Shown: in pieces, positions 52,201 to 59,071 of the stretch
How positions within the stretch are numbered: the stretch's first letter is position 1
Layout of the letters: every line of letters starts with the position of its first letter
From: Flavipsychrobacter sp.
GTDB taxonomy: Bacteria > Bacteroidota > Bacteroidia > Chitinophagales > Chitinophagaceae
Length of the DNA stretch: 64,000 nt
Reading direction: 5' to 3'
Assembly: GCA_016786665.1 (NCBI GenBank)
Contig: JAEUVZ010000076.1
Coordinates: forward strand, 1 to 64,000
Program-made: the position numbers and the translations under genes
Notes under the pieces: model-generated
Told to the model about the DNA's origin: nothing
Database searches by the model: none
Seen by the model: the letters and a program-made list of their open reading frames with translations, nothing else

Positions 52201-52329
52201 GATTTTAACGACTATATGAAGAGTATGTATGGTAATAAAGTATTTGCCAACAGCATTACCTTCCGCATAGACCTGAACAAGGTAAACTGGATGAAAGCAC
52301 GTGATGCACTAAAGGTACTGGGCCTGTAG
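49273..52329 (+). CDS. M1 family zinc metallopeptidase (aminopeptidase N-like), exported
   Basis: A 1018-residue exported peptidase with signal peptide MKLFSALLSMLLPLGAAAQ. The M1 core has HAGGGMEYPT (332-341, the GxMEN exopeptidase motif with Tyr in place of Asn) and the zinc site VIIHEAGHNWFYG (His359, Glu360, His363) with Glu382 in WMDEGMNTLYE. Residues beyond about 560 are an unusually long C-terminal part rich in beta strands and ending FRIDLNKVNWMKARDAL, which looks like a barrel. Bacteroidota M1 proteins of this size are known, but the barrel-like tail means it may be anchored in the outer membrane. TACTTTG at 49262-49268, just 4 bases before the ATG, suggests a leaderless transcript. 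Confidence 0.87.
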   Translation: MKLFSALLSMLLPLGAAAQTYWQQKVDTRINVILDDTAHTLTGDVSIDYTNNSPDTLYYLYMHLWPNGYASDRTAFAEQMAENGETDFYFSKAKRGSISDIAFTVNGRSVGYYSARNIPDVARIDLQEPLPPGGKLQIETPFVVKIPEVTSRLGHSKQAYFISQWFPKPAVYDRKGWHPMPYLNYGEFFSEIGSYDVKITLPKNYVVMATGNCLDESENTWLDELAATPFPSDTLYNNTWPESSSELKTLHFHEDNVHDFAWFADKRWVVRKDTAVNPGTGTEVMCYAAFLPKSQAYWSKAAYYLKYTIDSYGGEVGPYPYKTIKAIEGDMHAGGGMEYPTVTIIDRDARYMLKTVIIHEAGHNWFYGILATNERDHAWMDEGMNTLYEQKATANYWNYDTSWKAARDSLMAKRLADGKPALNTTKAGDMYRKTGEESLLYYHETGVHTDQALEQTSANFTELNYGIDVYYKTALMLTWLEQYMGADSFKAGMQDYYNTWNHKHPYPEDFRVCMARHTSKDIGWFFESVLHTDKRVDYKIGKVTGDEVRVKNNSGFAAPAYVVAYQRDSAMGRIWSEPFDGVTTLRIPDSLKDWTSLRVGMYVPEGKRQNSVYHRSGLFRRGAPALKPFFGWGYGEKYKTFVLPSLGFNNYDGFKLGLAFHNLTVPENRFRYVLSPMWGFRSKAPVGAGSVGYSWFGDGLFKEILAQVDVKSFHYDNSSLNISDPLSARYIKVAPSLSFRLNERNLRSPVTRTITLKGYSIQEELFNFTMNPADSLFRPSLYSQQNLYGLLRYQHRNDRTFNPFSYGAEGQFNGDFVKLSAEGKLRIDYFVKNKALRLRAFAGKFFELNNTPDISRYYLNSTYTGDKDYLYDGTYVGRTEQSGVGSRQVAMMEGGFKIPTPLYASQLGRSDNWLFAANLSTDIPKIPLVRLFLDVGTFANAQNLNPSGQKLLYDAGFEIALPYDIISVYFPVVMSKDFNDYMKSMYGNKVFANSITFRIDLNKVNWMKARDALKVLGL

Positions 52330-52338
52330 CCCGGCGAC

Positions 52339-52364
52339 GCCTCCCTGAATGGGGAGGCTTTTTT
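52339..52364 (+). terminator. Intrinsic terminator of the M1 peptidase gene
   Basis: GCCTCCC (52339-52345) pairs with GGGAGGC (52352-52358), followed by six T. It begins 10 bases after the stop. Confidence 0.85.
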
Positions 52365-52400
52365 GTGTGGGGCAGGGTAGCGATGTTGCCGGCAGAACGG

Positions 52401-52432
52401 AAAGAGGCCATCCCGGTAAGGATGGCCTCTTT
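52401..52432 (-). terminator. Terminator of rplS
   Basis: AAAGAGGCCATCC (52401-52413) and GGATGGCCTCTTT (52420-52432) form a perfect 13-bp stem with a 6-base loop. It lies 20 bases after the rplS stop on the minus strand, with a short U run at its base. Confidence 0.75.
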
Positions 52433-52451
52433 GTATAGGAAATGAATTAAA

Positions 52452-52817
52452 CTATGCTTTAGCAGCAACGTGTTTCTTCTCACGGATACGTGCAGATTTA
52501 CCGCTACGCTCACGCTGATAGAACAGTTTAGCACGGCGAACACGTCCCTTCTTGTTCAGCAGGATAGAGTCGATGTTCGGAGAAAGGAGTGGGAACAGAC
52601 GCTCAACACCCACGCCGTCAGATATCTTACGAACGGTGAATGTTTGAGTGGCTCCACGTCCCTGGCGCTTGATAACATCGCCCTTGAACGACTGGATACG
52701 CTCTTTAGTACCTTCTATAATTTTATAATTAACCGTGACATTATCACCGGCTTTGAACTTCGGAAATTCTTTCTTCCCTGTCAGTTGCTCGTGTACAAAG
52801 GCTACAGCGTTCTGCAT
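52452..52817 (-). CDS. rplS: 50S ribosomal protein L19
   Basis: A 121-residue ribosomal protein from the ATG at 52817; an upstream TTG would overlap the promoter. Features of L19: [60 protein letters not shown] and [18 protein letters not shown], giving the usual interface with 16S rRNA at the subunit bridge. The C-terminal EKKHVAAKA is basic. It is separated from trmD by 67 bp that contain an exact promoter, so L19 can be made independently of rimM and trmD. Confidence 0.97.
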   Translation of the reverse strand: MQNAVAFVHEQLTGKKEFPKFKAGDNVTVNYKIIEGTKERIQSFKGDVIKRQGRGATQTFTVRKISDGVGVERLFPLLSPNIDSILLNKKGRVRRAKLFYQRERSGKSARIREKKHVAAKA

Positions 52818-52838
52818 TTTACTATTATTTTGGGTCTG

Positions 52839-52870
52839 CAAAGGTAAGGAGTTAAATTCTTTATAACAAA
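52839..52870 (-). promoter_or_regulatory. Full-consensus rplS promoter
   Basis: On the minus strand TTTG (52870-52867) is followed after exactly 20 bases by TACCTTTG (52846-52839). Both elements match the Bacteroidota consensus. The start codon at 52817 is 21 bases downstream, leaving a leader of about 15 bases. Confidence 0.8.
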
Positions 52871-52884
52871 AAATTTATCCCCTA

Positions 52885-53583
52885 TTATTTCACTTTTACC
52901 TCATTTTCTCCATCCAGCAGTTCGGGGCGCCGTTCCGCGGTGCGTTTCAGCGACTCTTCGTGGCGCCATGCATCTATCAGCTTAGGGTCGCCGCAGAGCA
53001 GTACTTCGGGCACTTTCCAGCCCCGGAAGTCGGCCGGCCGGGTATATACCGGCGGGGCCAGCAACCCATCCTGGAAGGAGTCGAACAGGGCGGAAGTCTC
53101 ATTGTTCAGTACCCCGGGTATCAGGCGGCCGATGGCGTCTACCACTACAGCAGCGGCCAGCTCACCACCGCTCAGTACGTAGTCGCCTATTGATATCTCC
53201 ATGGTCACGAAGTGCTGCCGTATGCGTTCGTCTATCCCTTTGTAGTGCCCGCATATTATGATGATATTTTCTTTAATAGAAAGGCGGTTGGCTGTTTTCT
53301 GCTCAAAACGAGGCCCGTCAGGGGTCATGTATATTATTTCGTCATATTTTCGGTCGGCCTGGAGTTTTTCTATCAATATGGCCAGCGGCTCGGGCATCAT
53401 TACCATTCCTGCGCCCCCGCCAAACTGGTAGTCGTCTACCTGTCCTTGCTTATAAGGGGTGTAGTCGCGGAGGTTGTGCCGGTGTATTTCCAGTAAGCCT
53501 TTAGCCTGCGCCCGTTTCATTATAGAATGGCTGAAGGGGCTATCCAGCAACTCGGGCAATACCGTAATTATATCTATTCGCAT
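52885..53583 (-). CDS. trmD: tRNA (guanine-37-N1)-methyltransferase
   Basis: A 232-residue SPOUT methyltransferase that makes m1G37 in tRNAs reading C-starting codons, preventing frameshifts. Trefoil-knot motifs: [32 protein letters not shown] and [20 protein letters not shown]. The C-terminal domain includes [20 protein letters not shown] with the catalytic Asp region. N-terminus [13 protein letters not shown] is standard. It lies 61 bp downstream of rimM and 67 bp upstream of rplS, the ancient rimM-trmD-rplS order. Confidence 0.97.
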   Translation of the reverse strand: MRIDIITVLPELLDSPFSHSIMKRAQAKGLLEIHRHNLRDYTPYKQGQVDDYQFGGGAGMVMMPEPLAILIEKLQADRKYDEIIYMTPDGPRFEQKTANRLSIKENIIIICGHYKGIDERIRQHFVTMEISIGDYVLSGGELAAAVVVDAIGRLIPGVLNNETSALFDSFQDGLLAPPVYTRPADFRGWKVPEVLLCGDPKLIDAWRHEESLKRTAERRPELLDGENEVKVK

Positions 53584-53644
53584 TGTCAGTGGTTAACAGC
53601 CTCGCTGCGTGGTTCAGCACGGCAGCCAGGGCTCTTATGGGTAA

Positions 53645-54154
53645 TTATTTAGTGTACACTTCCAGCAGGCCCTCCGGCAGATTCACCGCTATTTTCTTTT
53701 TTTTCAGGTCTATCCCTTCTATGGTTTGCTCTATCAGTGGTATCAGCACTTCGGCATCTTTGTAGGTCAGTTGCGCCAGCCATTGGTTAGCGGTGAGCAT
53801 TACGTCGTCAATCTTACCCAGTTTGCCGTGTTTGCGGTCGGTTACTTCAAAGCCTATCCATAGCAGTGGCGAGTCGGATGCGGTGTGCTCCAGCAGGTTT
53901 TCCTGGGCGTACACCTGCTTGCCTACCAGTTTTTTTGCCTGTTCTACCTGGGTTACTTCTTCCAGGTTCACGATGTATTCCTCATCGTTGGCCGCCCGGA
54001 ACTGCTCCGTAAAGTAGGGTATATAGCTGCCTTTGTTCAGTTCTATGAACAAGGGCATTTCTTTTTTCAGCCAGTCGGAGTGGCCTACAATATGTGTGAG
54101 TATTACCGCGCCCTGCAGGCCATGTGCGGCTACTATTTTGCCTATCCGTATCAT
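53645..54154 (-). CDS. rimM: Ribosome maturation factor RimM
   Basis: A 169-residue 16S processing factor that helps assemble the 30S head near S19. The N-terminal part has MIRIGKIVAAHGLQGAVIL, and the C-terminal PRC barrel has LLWIGFEVTDRKHGKLGKI and the final VNLPEGLLEVY. Its ATG (54152-54154) directly follows the TAA stop of the upstream T9SS gene, with no spacing (TAAATG), so translation may be coupled. The gene usually found upstream, rpsP, is not next to it here. Confidence 0.95.
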   Translation of the reverse strand: MIRIGKIVAAHGLQGAVILTHIVGHSDWLKKEMPLFIELNKGSYIPYFTEQFRAANDEEYIVNLEEVTQVEQAKKLVGKQVYAQENLLEHTASDSPLLWIGFEVTDRKHGKLGKIDDVMLTANQWLAQLTYKDAEVLIPLIEQTIEGIDLKKKKIAVNLPEGLLEVYTK

Positions 54155-55099
54155 TTATTCCAGTACCAGCTTTCCTTTTGCGGCAATACCGTCTTTGCCT
54201 TGTACGGTGTAAAAGTACACTCCGTTCGCCAGTTGTTCACGGTTTACACGTGTGTTGGTTGTGGTTACCGGCTGGCGCAGGGCTATTTGCCCCAGGGTGT
54301 TGACCAGCACCAGCTCCATGCCGGGCGTTACCTGGGCTACGTGCAGTGTAGCCTCCTGTTGCGCGGGGTTGGGATACAGGTACACATTGGTTTGCTGCTG
54401 CCCGGCATTAGCTACCGATACCGGTAACATCCGCAGTATGGTCATTTGCTGGCTGGCGTTGTCGTAGTGCGCCACCGGCAGCAGGCGGTCGGTAGTGTAC
54501 CAGGTGTAGCTGGTATTCACTATCCAACTGGCGCCTACCAGGAAGCTATCCACTGTTTTTATCCGTGCTACGTTCTGGTAGGTGTAGAAGTAGGTCTTCA
54601 GTTCGCCATAGCCATCGTAGTAGCGGCGCACGGTGCCATTGGCTACCGTTCCCTGCCAGGTATCTACCAGGCTATCGCCAAAAGCCATTGGAAAATTGAA
54701 TAGCTTCTTGCTGTTGGAGGTGTAGTTGTTCCCATTAATGGCGCCCATGTTTTCGCCCATTATCATTACTTCCGTTCCCAGGTTCATATAGTAGTTGTAA
54801 ATCGTATCGCCTCCTATTCGCTTCCGGGCTACCAGGTTGGATGTGGGGAAGTCTACTTCAAATTCCGTATTGGCGATGCTCATGTATTCCAGGTCGCCCA
54901 GCAGGTTGAACGAAGACTGCCAGGAGAAATCCCAGGAGGCATTGGCGCCGCCACCGCCCGCGGTGGTGATATTGGTACCCAGCCACATAGTGGTATGATA
55001 ACCCCAGGTGGGCATAAGGTTAGAAATAACAGGCTGTGCGCCTGCGCGGTTTGTGATGAGTAATAGGGCGAGGAGGATAGTTTTTACCGGTATGCGCAT
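54155..55099 (-). CDS. T9SS-secreted protein of unknown function
   Basis: A 314-residue protein from the ATG at 55099 (MRIPVKTILLALLLITNRAGAQ, a signal peptide); earlier in-frame codons give an Arg-rich run that does not look exported. The central region is beta-rich (WGYHTTMWLGTNITT, FPMAFGDSLVDTWQGTV) with no known family. The last 80 residues are a T9SS type A sorting domain (NVYLYPNPAQQEATLHVAQV to GIAAKGKLVLE). It joins rimM stop-to-start with no gap, so a secreted protein and a ribosome maturation factor share a transcript. Confidence 0.78.
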   Translation of the reverse strand: MRIPVKTILLALLLITNRAGAQPVISNLMPTWGYHTTMWLGTNITTAGGGGANASWDFSWQSSFNLLGDLEYMSIANTEFEVDFPTSNLVARKRIGGDTIYNYYMNLGTEVMIMGENMGAINGNNYTSNSKKLFNFPMAFGDSLVDTWQGTVANGTVRRYYDGYGELKTYFYTYQNVARIKTVDSFLVGASWIVNTSYTWYTTDRLLPVAHYDNASQQMTILRMLPVSVANAGQQQTNVYLYPNPAQQEATLHVAQVTPGMELVLVNTLGQIALRQPVTTTNTRVNREQLANGVYFYTVQGKDGIAAKGKLVLE

Positions 55100-55176
55100 A
55101 AAATATTTATTTCCTGTTAATAATAGTCTTCGTCTTCTTAGCAAAGGTCGCATTCTTTGCAGAATGTTTGAAAAAA

Positions 55177-55198
55177 TTGACGTTAATATCACCGTCAA
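55177..55198. promoter_or_regulatory. Dyad between divergent genes
   Basis: TTGACG (55177-55182) and CGTCAA (55193-55198) form an inverted repeat with a 10-base A/T-rich centre, between the divergent genes at 55099 and 55240. It resembles an operator; no regulator is adjacent. Confidence 0.35.
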
Positions 55199-55239
55199 AT
55201 GCACAAAAAACTTAACTTCACGTGACTAAATTGCCAATT

Positions 55240-55554
55240 ATGAAACAAATAGCAACAATTATCGCTTTCCTGGCTTTTGGATTTTCTGCTTCGGCGCAGT
55301 CAGCCAACGGACGCACGGCCGATATGGCTACCATGAAGGACGGTAAGGTAATACTGACCAATGCAGGCACCATGAGCGAACTGAAAAAGGATTTCACATC
55401 CGCCAACGGAACGATCTTTAAGCCCGATGGTTCTGTGATACTGAATACAGGCGTTGCCGACAAACTGAAAGAAGGCCAATCGATGACGCTGGACGGACGT
55501 AAGATAGAAGTGGCGCCTACAGTGGAGATGCCCGCGTCGCCTATTAAGAAGTAA
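55240..55554 (+). CDS. DUF6799 domain exported protein
   Basis: A 104-residue exported protein from the ATG at 55240 (MKQIATIIAFLAFGFSASAQ); an upstream GTG adds six residues. The mature part has MKDGKVILTNAGTMSELKKD, GTIFKPDGSVILNTGVAD and LKEGQSMTLDGRKIEVAP, a run of short hairpins with the G-x-x-x-x-x-D-G pattern of DUF6799. Function unknown. An intrinsic terminator follows. Confidence 0.78.
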   Translation: MKQIATIIAFLAFGFSASAQSANGRTADMATMKDGKVILTNAGTMSELKKDFTSANGTIFKPDGSVILNTGVADKLKEGQSMTLDGRKIEVAPTVEMPASPIKK

Positions 55555-55580
55555 TTAAATTGTACTGACCATACAGAACG

Positions 55581-55609
55581 ATCCATCGCCGGTGCGATGG
55601 ATTTTTTTA
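55581..55609 (+). terminator. Intrinsic terminator after the DUF6799 gene
   Basis: ATCCATCGC (55581-55589) and GCGATGGAT (55594-55602) flank a 4-base loop, followed by seven T. It reaches the first bases of the convergent lipoprotein stop region. Confidence 0.85.
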
Positions 55610-56101
55610 TGGGTCTATGCCGTTGAATTCGCCTTCGGTTATCTCGATACGGTCAGAGCTGTCGGTGTTCCGCATCAGCCAGCCGGAGAAGGTACCTTTT
55701 ACATATTGCTTTCCGGCAATAGTGCGGATGCCGGAAATAACCACTGTGGCGGGTGCGCTATTGGTATCCACCACATACGTCTTAGCGGAGTTCCAGAACT
55801 GTATGGCGCCAACTGAGTTGCTGGGAACGCTGTAGGTGCCCGGTCCGTCTATTTCTTTGGCCGTAGCCATCTGGAAAAATTCCGTACCATCCAGGTTGCC
55901 GGTGAGTGCTACCTGGTTTTTTTGTCCTTCGGTGCTTACTACCAGGGCGCTGGTGTTTTTGTTTGCGAACCACTTGAGGCCGTTCACCTTCATGCTTACG
56001 GAAGCTACGGGGGCTACTTCAGGGGTTGGGTCGTCCGTTTTATCTTTTTCGCACGACACGAAGAGAATTGATATGAAAATTGTGAGTAAGCGTAGTTTCA
56101 T
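55607..56101 (-). CDS. Small lipoprotein, similar in plan to the left-edge lipoprotein
   Basis: A 164-residue lipoprotein with lipobox cysteine at 17 (ILFVSC) and a Lys/Asp/Glu linker. The beta-rich body has VSMKVNGLKWFANKNTSALVV, NQVALTGNLDGTEFFQMAT and GTYSVPSNSVGAIQFWN, ending GEFNGIDP. The LDG/GPGTY pattern resembles DUF6252-type proteins. Like the protein at 1-461, its role is unknown. The acyl-CoA-binding gene starts upstream 23 bp away on the same strand. Confidence 0.75.
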   Translation of the reverse strand: MKLRLLTIFISILFVSCEKDKTDDPTPEVAPVASVSMKVNGLKWFANKNTSALVVSTEGQKNQVALTGNLDGTEFFQMATAKEIDGPGTYSVPSNSVGAIQFWNSAKTYVVDTNSAPATVVISGIRTIAGKQYVKGTFSGWLMRNTDSSDRIEITEGEFNGIDP

Positions 56102-56124
56102 GCTTTTCTTTCTTTTAGATAAAA

Positions 56125-56385
56125 TTAAGCATTTTTAAGCCGCGCCACCAAAGCAATATATTCATTCCTGCTGTCGTCCTGGCTTTTACCTTTCAGCGCC
56201 GCCCAAGCCTGGTATTTGGCACGCCCTACAAAATCGAAGGGGTTCGAGGGTTCTTCAATATTTACATCGCCTTCGGTAGCTTGTTTGTATAGCGAGTAGA
56301 GCTGCAGCAAAATTTCATTTGATGGTTTTTCTGCCAGCGCCTTACTGTCGGCTACCGCCTGTTCAAATTGTTCGTGTAGTGACAT
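56125..56385 (-). CDS. Acyl-CoA-binding protein
   Basis: An 86-residue cytoplasmic four-helix protein of the ACBP family. Key features: helix 1 LHEQFEQAVADSKAL, the binding motif LYSLYKQATEGDV (Tyr and Lys that hold the CoA ribose and phosphate), and GRAKYQAWAALKGKS followed by Asn-Glu in helix 4. It binds long-chain acyl-CoA and buffers it. It is common in eukaryotes and occurs in some bacteria. It lies between the lipoprotein and a small barrel gene and could share a transcript with them. Confidence 0.9.
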   Translation of the reverse strand: MSLHEQFEQAVADSKALAEKPSNEILLQLYSLYKQATEGDVNIEEPSNPFDFVGRAKYQAWAALKGKSQDDSRNEYIALVARLKNA

Positions 56386-56421
56386 CGTGTATTATTGAAC
56401 CATTAAAATAAGCAAAAAAGC

Positions 56422-57135
56422 CTACTTTTTCCGGAACAATTCCCTGTTTAGCATACAGTGCAGCGACATGTAGAAAAACGGCACTATCGCGTAACCAGTT
56501 AGCGCCGACTCTGTAATGTACTGGTTGCCTGTAGCGTCCGTTACATCCAGGAAGTAATTATTGCGGTTGGTGGCAAAGTACCAGCATTGCACATTTACCC
56601 CGGCGCTGATGTATATGAGTTGTTCCTGGTCGTGGCCCACTACGTATTCAAATCCTACGTTCACCGCCGGGTAGCGCTTATCGAAGTTGGCCAGCGAATC
56701 TATGCGGGCCCGCAGCAGGTGCCCGTCTTTGCCGCTCACGTCCAGGCCTTTATTTTGCAGGGCCACCGCACCTATGCCCGAGTATATGTACAGCTGGCTG
56801 TAGTCGGCATAGTGAAACACCAGGTTGCCGCTCAGCATCAGGTTCTGGTAGTTTAGCTCGGCAAACGCTACATTCCTGCCTAGCTGTTTCAGCGGCAGTT
56901 TGGTACGGCCGAACGCGAAATGCAGGGTAGGGAAGAACTGTGTTTGTTCCGGCTTGTAGCTTACGCCGAGGCGCACACCCGGTGTTAGTTGGTTATACAG
57001 CAGGCGGCTATTGTATTCGTTGGTCAGGAATGGATAGCCCAATTCCAGGTTGGCCGATACTTCCATCTGTGCCTTTACCGGTGTGGAAAGGAGCAGCGTG
57101 GCCGCCATTACCCATGTGTGTGTGCTGAACTTCAC
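56422..57135 (-). CDS. Outer-membrane beta-barrel protein, GTG start
   Basis: A 237-residue protein beginning at GTG 57135 (MKFSTHTWVMAATLLLSTPVKAQ); the codon is GTG, read as Met at initiation. The mature part has alternating strands, for example VSANLELGYPFLTNEYNSR, YLYSGIG-like segments and GVNVQCWYFATNRNNYF, with the end VPFFYMSLHCMLNREL. This is consistent with an eight- to ten-stranded barrel. No known family. It lies 19 bp from the TerC gene on the same strand. Confidence 0.7.
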   Translation of the reverse strand: MKFSTHTWVMAATLLLSTPVKAQMEVSANLELGYPFLTNEYNSRLLYNQLTPGVRLGVSYKPEQTQFFPTLHFAFGRTKLPLKQLGRNVAFAELNYQNLMLSGNLVFHYADYSQLYIYSGIGAVALQNKGLDVSGKDGHLLRARIDSLANFDKRYPAVNVGFEYVVGHDQEQLIYISAGVNVQCWYFATNRNNYFLDVTDATGNQYITESALTGYAIVPFFYMSLHCMLNRELFRKK

Positions 57136-57154
57136 TTATCGTTACAACGGGGAA

Positions 57155-57946
57155 TTACAACTCCTTATTTTGTTCCTCTGCCTTTCCACGGGTATGTAGC
57201 GATACATATTCTCTCTTTTTGCGGAAGCGGATATTCAGCAGCTCCACCATCAGCGAGAATGCCAGGCACGAATAGATAATACTCTTACTTATTTCCTGGT
57301 GTATACCATCGGCCACCAGCACCACACCTATTACTACCAGGAAACTGAGGGCCAGCATCTGCAGGGTAGGCTGTGCATTGATGACACGGGTAATGCGCCC
57401 CGCGAAGAGCATCATGACCACGATAGAGACAATGACGGCAATGATCATGGTGACTACGTTTTCCACCAGTCCGATAGCGGTTAAGATGGAATCGAATGAG
57501 AATACCGCATCTATGAGCACTATCTGCATCACCGCCGCGGAGAAGCTGTTGGCTTTTGGTTTGGCACTACTATGCGGGTCGTCTTTTTGCAGCTTGTAGT
57601 GTATCTCCAGGGTGCTCTTTACTATCAGGAAGAGCCCGCCCGCTATCAGTATCAGGTCTTTGATACTGAGCCCTATGGCCGCCGACTTCAATACTTTGAT
57701 GGCGGGTATAAACACCAGCGGTTCTTTCAGGCTGATGATCCAGTTGATGGTGAGCAGCAGCCCTACCCGGAACAACATGGCCATGAGCAGGCCGGTATTG
57801 CGGGCTTTTTTCTGTTCTTTCTCCGGTAGCTTGCCAGCCACTATGGAGATGAAGATAATATTATCTACCCCCAGAATGATCTCGAGGAACGTAAGTGTCA
57901 GCAGGCTGACCCATACCGACGGTTCTGTAAAATCAGGAAATATCAT
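57155..57946 (-). CDS. TerC family integral membrane protein
   Basis: A 263-residue protein with about seven membrane helices and the TerC signature LTFLEIILGVDNIIFISIVAG, with paired acidic residues in helices 1 and in IVLIDAVFSFDSILTAIGL (about residues 138-156). TerC proteins are linked to manganese export and to metal loading of secreted proteins. The C-terminus is cytoplasmic and charged (RFRKKREYVSLHTRGKAEEQ). First gene of a two-gene unit with the barrel protein; its start faces the gene at 58097. Confidence 0.92.
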   Translation of the reverse strand: MIFPDFTEPSVWVSLLTLTFLEIILGVDNIIFISIVAGKLPEKEQKKARNTGLLMAMLFRVGLLLTINWIISLKEPLVFIPAIKVLKSAAIGLSIKDLILIAGGLFLIVKSTLEIHYKLQKDDPHSSAKPKANSFSAAVMQIVLIDAVFSFDSILTAIGLVENVVTMIIAVIVSIVVMMLFAGRITRVINAQPTLQMLALSFLVVIGVVLVADGIHQEISKSIIYSCLAFSLMVELLNIRFRKKREYVSLHTRGKAEEQNKEL

Positions 57947-58008
57947 AGATGAGCTTGTTGTGGCGAATATCGTATTTTAATTGCTTCTGATAACGCATAC
58001 CAATATCA

Positions 58009-58016
58009 TACCTTTG
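58009..58016 (+). promoter_or_regulatory. -7 promoter element for the 58097 gene
   Basis: TACCTTTG is exact to TAnnTTTG. With the signal-peptide start at 58097 the leader would be about 75 bases. A TTG at 57981-57983 is five bases farther than usual for a -33 element. Confidence 0.5.
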
Positions 58017-58096
58017 AACCGGCGATGGGAAAAGGAATTGGAGCAGCATACTATTCGCCTTATCGCCTGCGTTGTAGCAGATTAAATATCCACATC

Positions 58097-58846
58097 ATGA
58101 AACATATTCTTTTTTTATCCTTCTGGTTCTTTTCATTCAGTTACCATTCGCATTGCCAGGAAAGTGAGCTGAAAGCGGTGGCCCTGGATATAGTGACCTA
58201 TAAATACCTGGTGAAAGCCTACAATACCGTCAGCTACTCCCGCAAATCGACCACCACGCTGTGGCCTAACTACTATGTGAAGAGCCAGGCGCGGCAGGAA
58301 GACTATGCCTTCCTGCATCCTTCCATCGCCTTTGCGTGGAGTACCAGGAGGAGCAATATGGCGGAAGTGGAATTGACTTCATTCCGCTTTGGGCGTAGTA
58401 AAGATGTAGTGTACGCCTACGACTCTGCCGGCAACCTGCAGGGTGCTGCATCGGGCGCAACCTTTTCCTCCGCGGATATAGCGCTCCGTATAGAGCGGGT
58501 AGTGAACTTCGATAAGCGGCACCGTATGCGGTGCAGGCCGATGCTGGGGTTTGCACTCAGTCCTTATTATACGCTGGATAAGGTAGCGGCCTATACTACT
58601 GCTATGCTTCCTTCCACCGTTCAGCACTTTGGCGTGCGGGGCTATATCATTCCACGCATTAACTACAGCATTACGAAGCGCCTGGTACTGGATGTGAATA
58701 TACCGGTATTGGTAGCCGACCTTGACATACATGTAAATCGCGCATTCAATCCCGCACTGGGCAAAGAGGCCCGTACAAGCATAGGCGACTTTAACGTGTT
58801 TCCGCGTAGTTTTTCCGCACGGTTAGGATTAGGCATGCGCCTGTAG
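58097..58846 (+). CDS. Predicted outer-membrane protein of unknown function
   Basis: A 249-residue exported protein from the ATG at 58097 (MKHILFLSFWFFSFSYHSHCQ); a longer frame from 58025 adds 24 residues and no function. The body is beta-rich with paired aromatic strands such as FLHPSIAFAWSTRRSNMAEV, LGFALSPYYTLDKVAAYTT and RLVLDVNIPVLVADL, and it ends ARLGLGMRL, typical of an outer-membrane last strand. No family recognised. It ends with TTTTTTTT after the stop, a weak termination signal. Confidence 0.7.
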   Translation: MKHILFLSFWFFSFSYHSHCQESELKAVALDIVTYKYLVKAYNTVSYSRKSTTTLWPNYYVKSQARQEDYAFLHPSIAFAWSTRRSNMAEVELTSFRFGRSKDVVYAYDSAGNLQGAASGATFSSADIALRIERVVNFDKRHRMRCRPMLGFALSPYYTLDKVAAYTTAMLPSTVQHFGVRGYIIPRINYSITKRLVLDVNIPVLVADLDIHVNRAFNPALGKEARTSIGDFNVFPRSFSARLGLGMRL

Positions 58847-58920
58847 CTTTTTTTTGACGGTTTGTAATGCGCTTGTTACGAGCCATTTATGCGGGCTGGC
58901 ATATAGTATGCGTATATAAG

Positions 58921-58952
58921 TTGGCAAAACTCATCTGTGTTTAGTACTTTTA
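58921..58952 (+). promoter_or_regulatory. Candidate promoter for the DapB-like gene
   Basis: TTG (58921-58923), 21 bases, TACTTTTA (58945-58952), one base off the -7 consensus. It predicts a leader of about 110 bases before the ATG at 59072. Confidence 0.45.
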
Positions 58953-58962
58953 ACGGGTCAGG

Positions 58963-59031
58963 TTATTAGGGAGGAGGGTTCCGTTCATTCCTCCATTTCA
59001 TTCATCCTTTCCCAGCGGCCGTACCTAATGA
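58963..59031 (+). ncRNA. Possible structured leader of the DapB-like gene
   Basis: TTATTAGG (58963-58970) pairs with CCTAATGA (59024-59031) with one G-U, enclosing a GGAGG/CCTCC hairpin (58973-58994). The region lies between a promoter-like sequence and the start. It does not match the lysine riboswitch as I know it; a regulatory leader is possible but weakly supported. Confidence 0.3.
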
Positions 59032-59071
59032 GAGGCTGTCTCCACACCGGGAAATACAAATACAGATAGTA

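Noticed and set aside
58963-59071. Lysine riboswitch before the DapB-like gene
   Set aside because: Too short and without the conserved core of that class.
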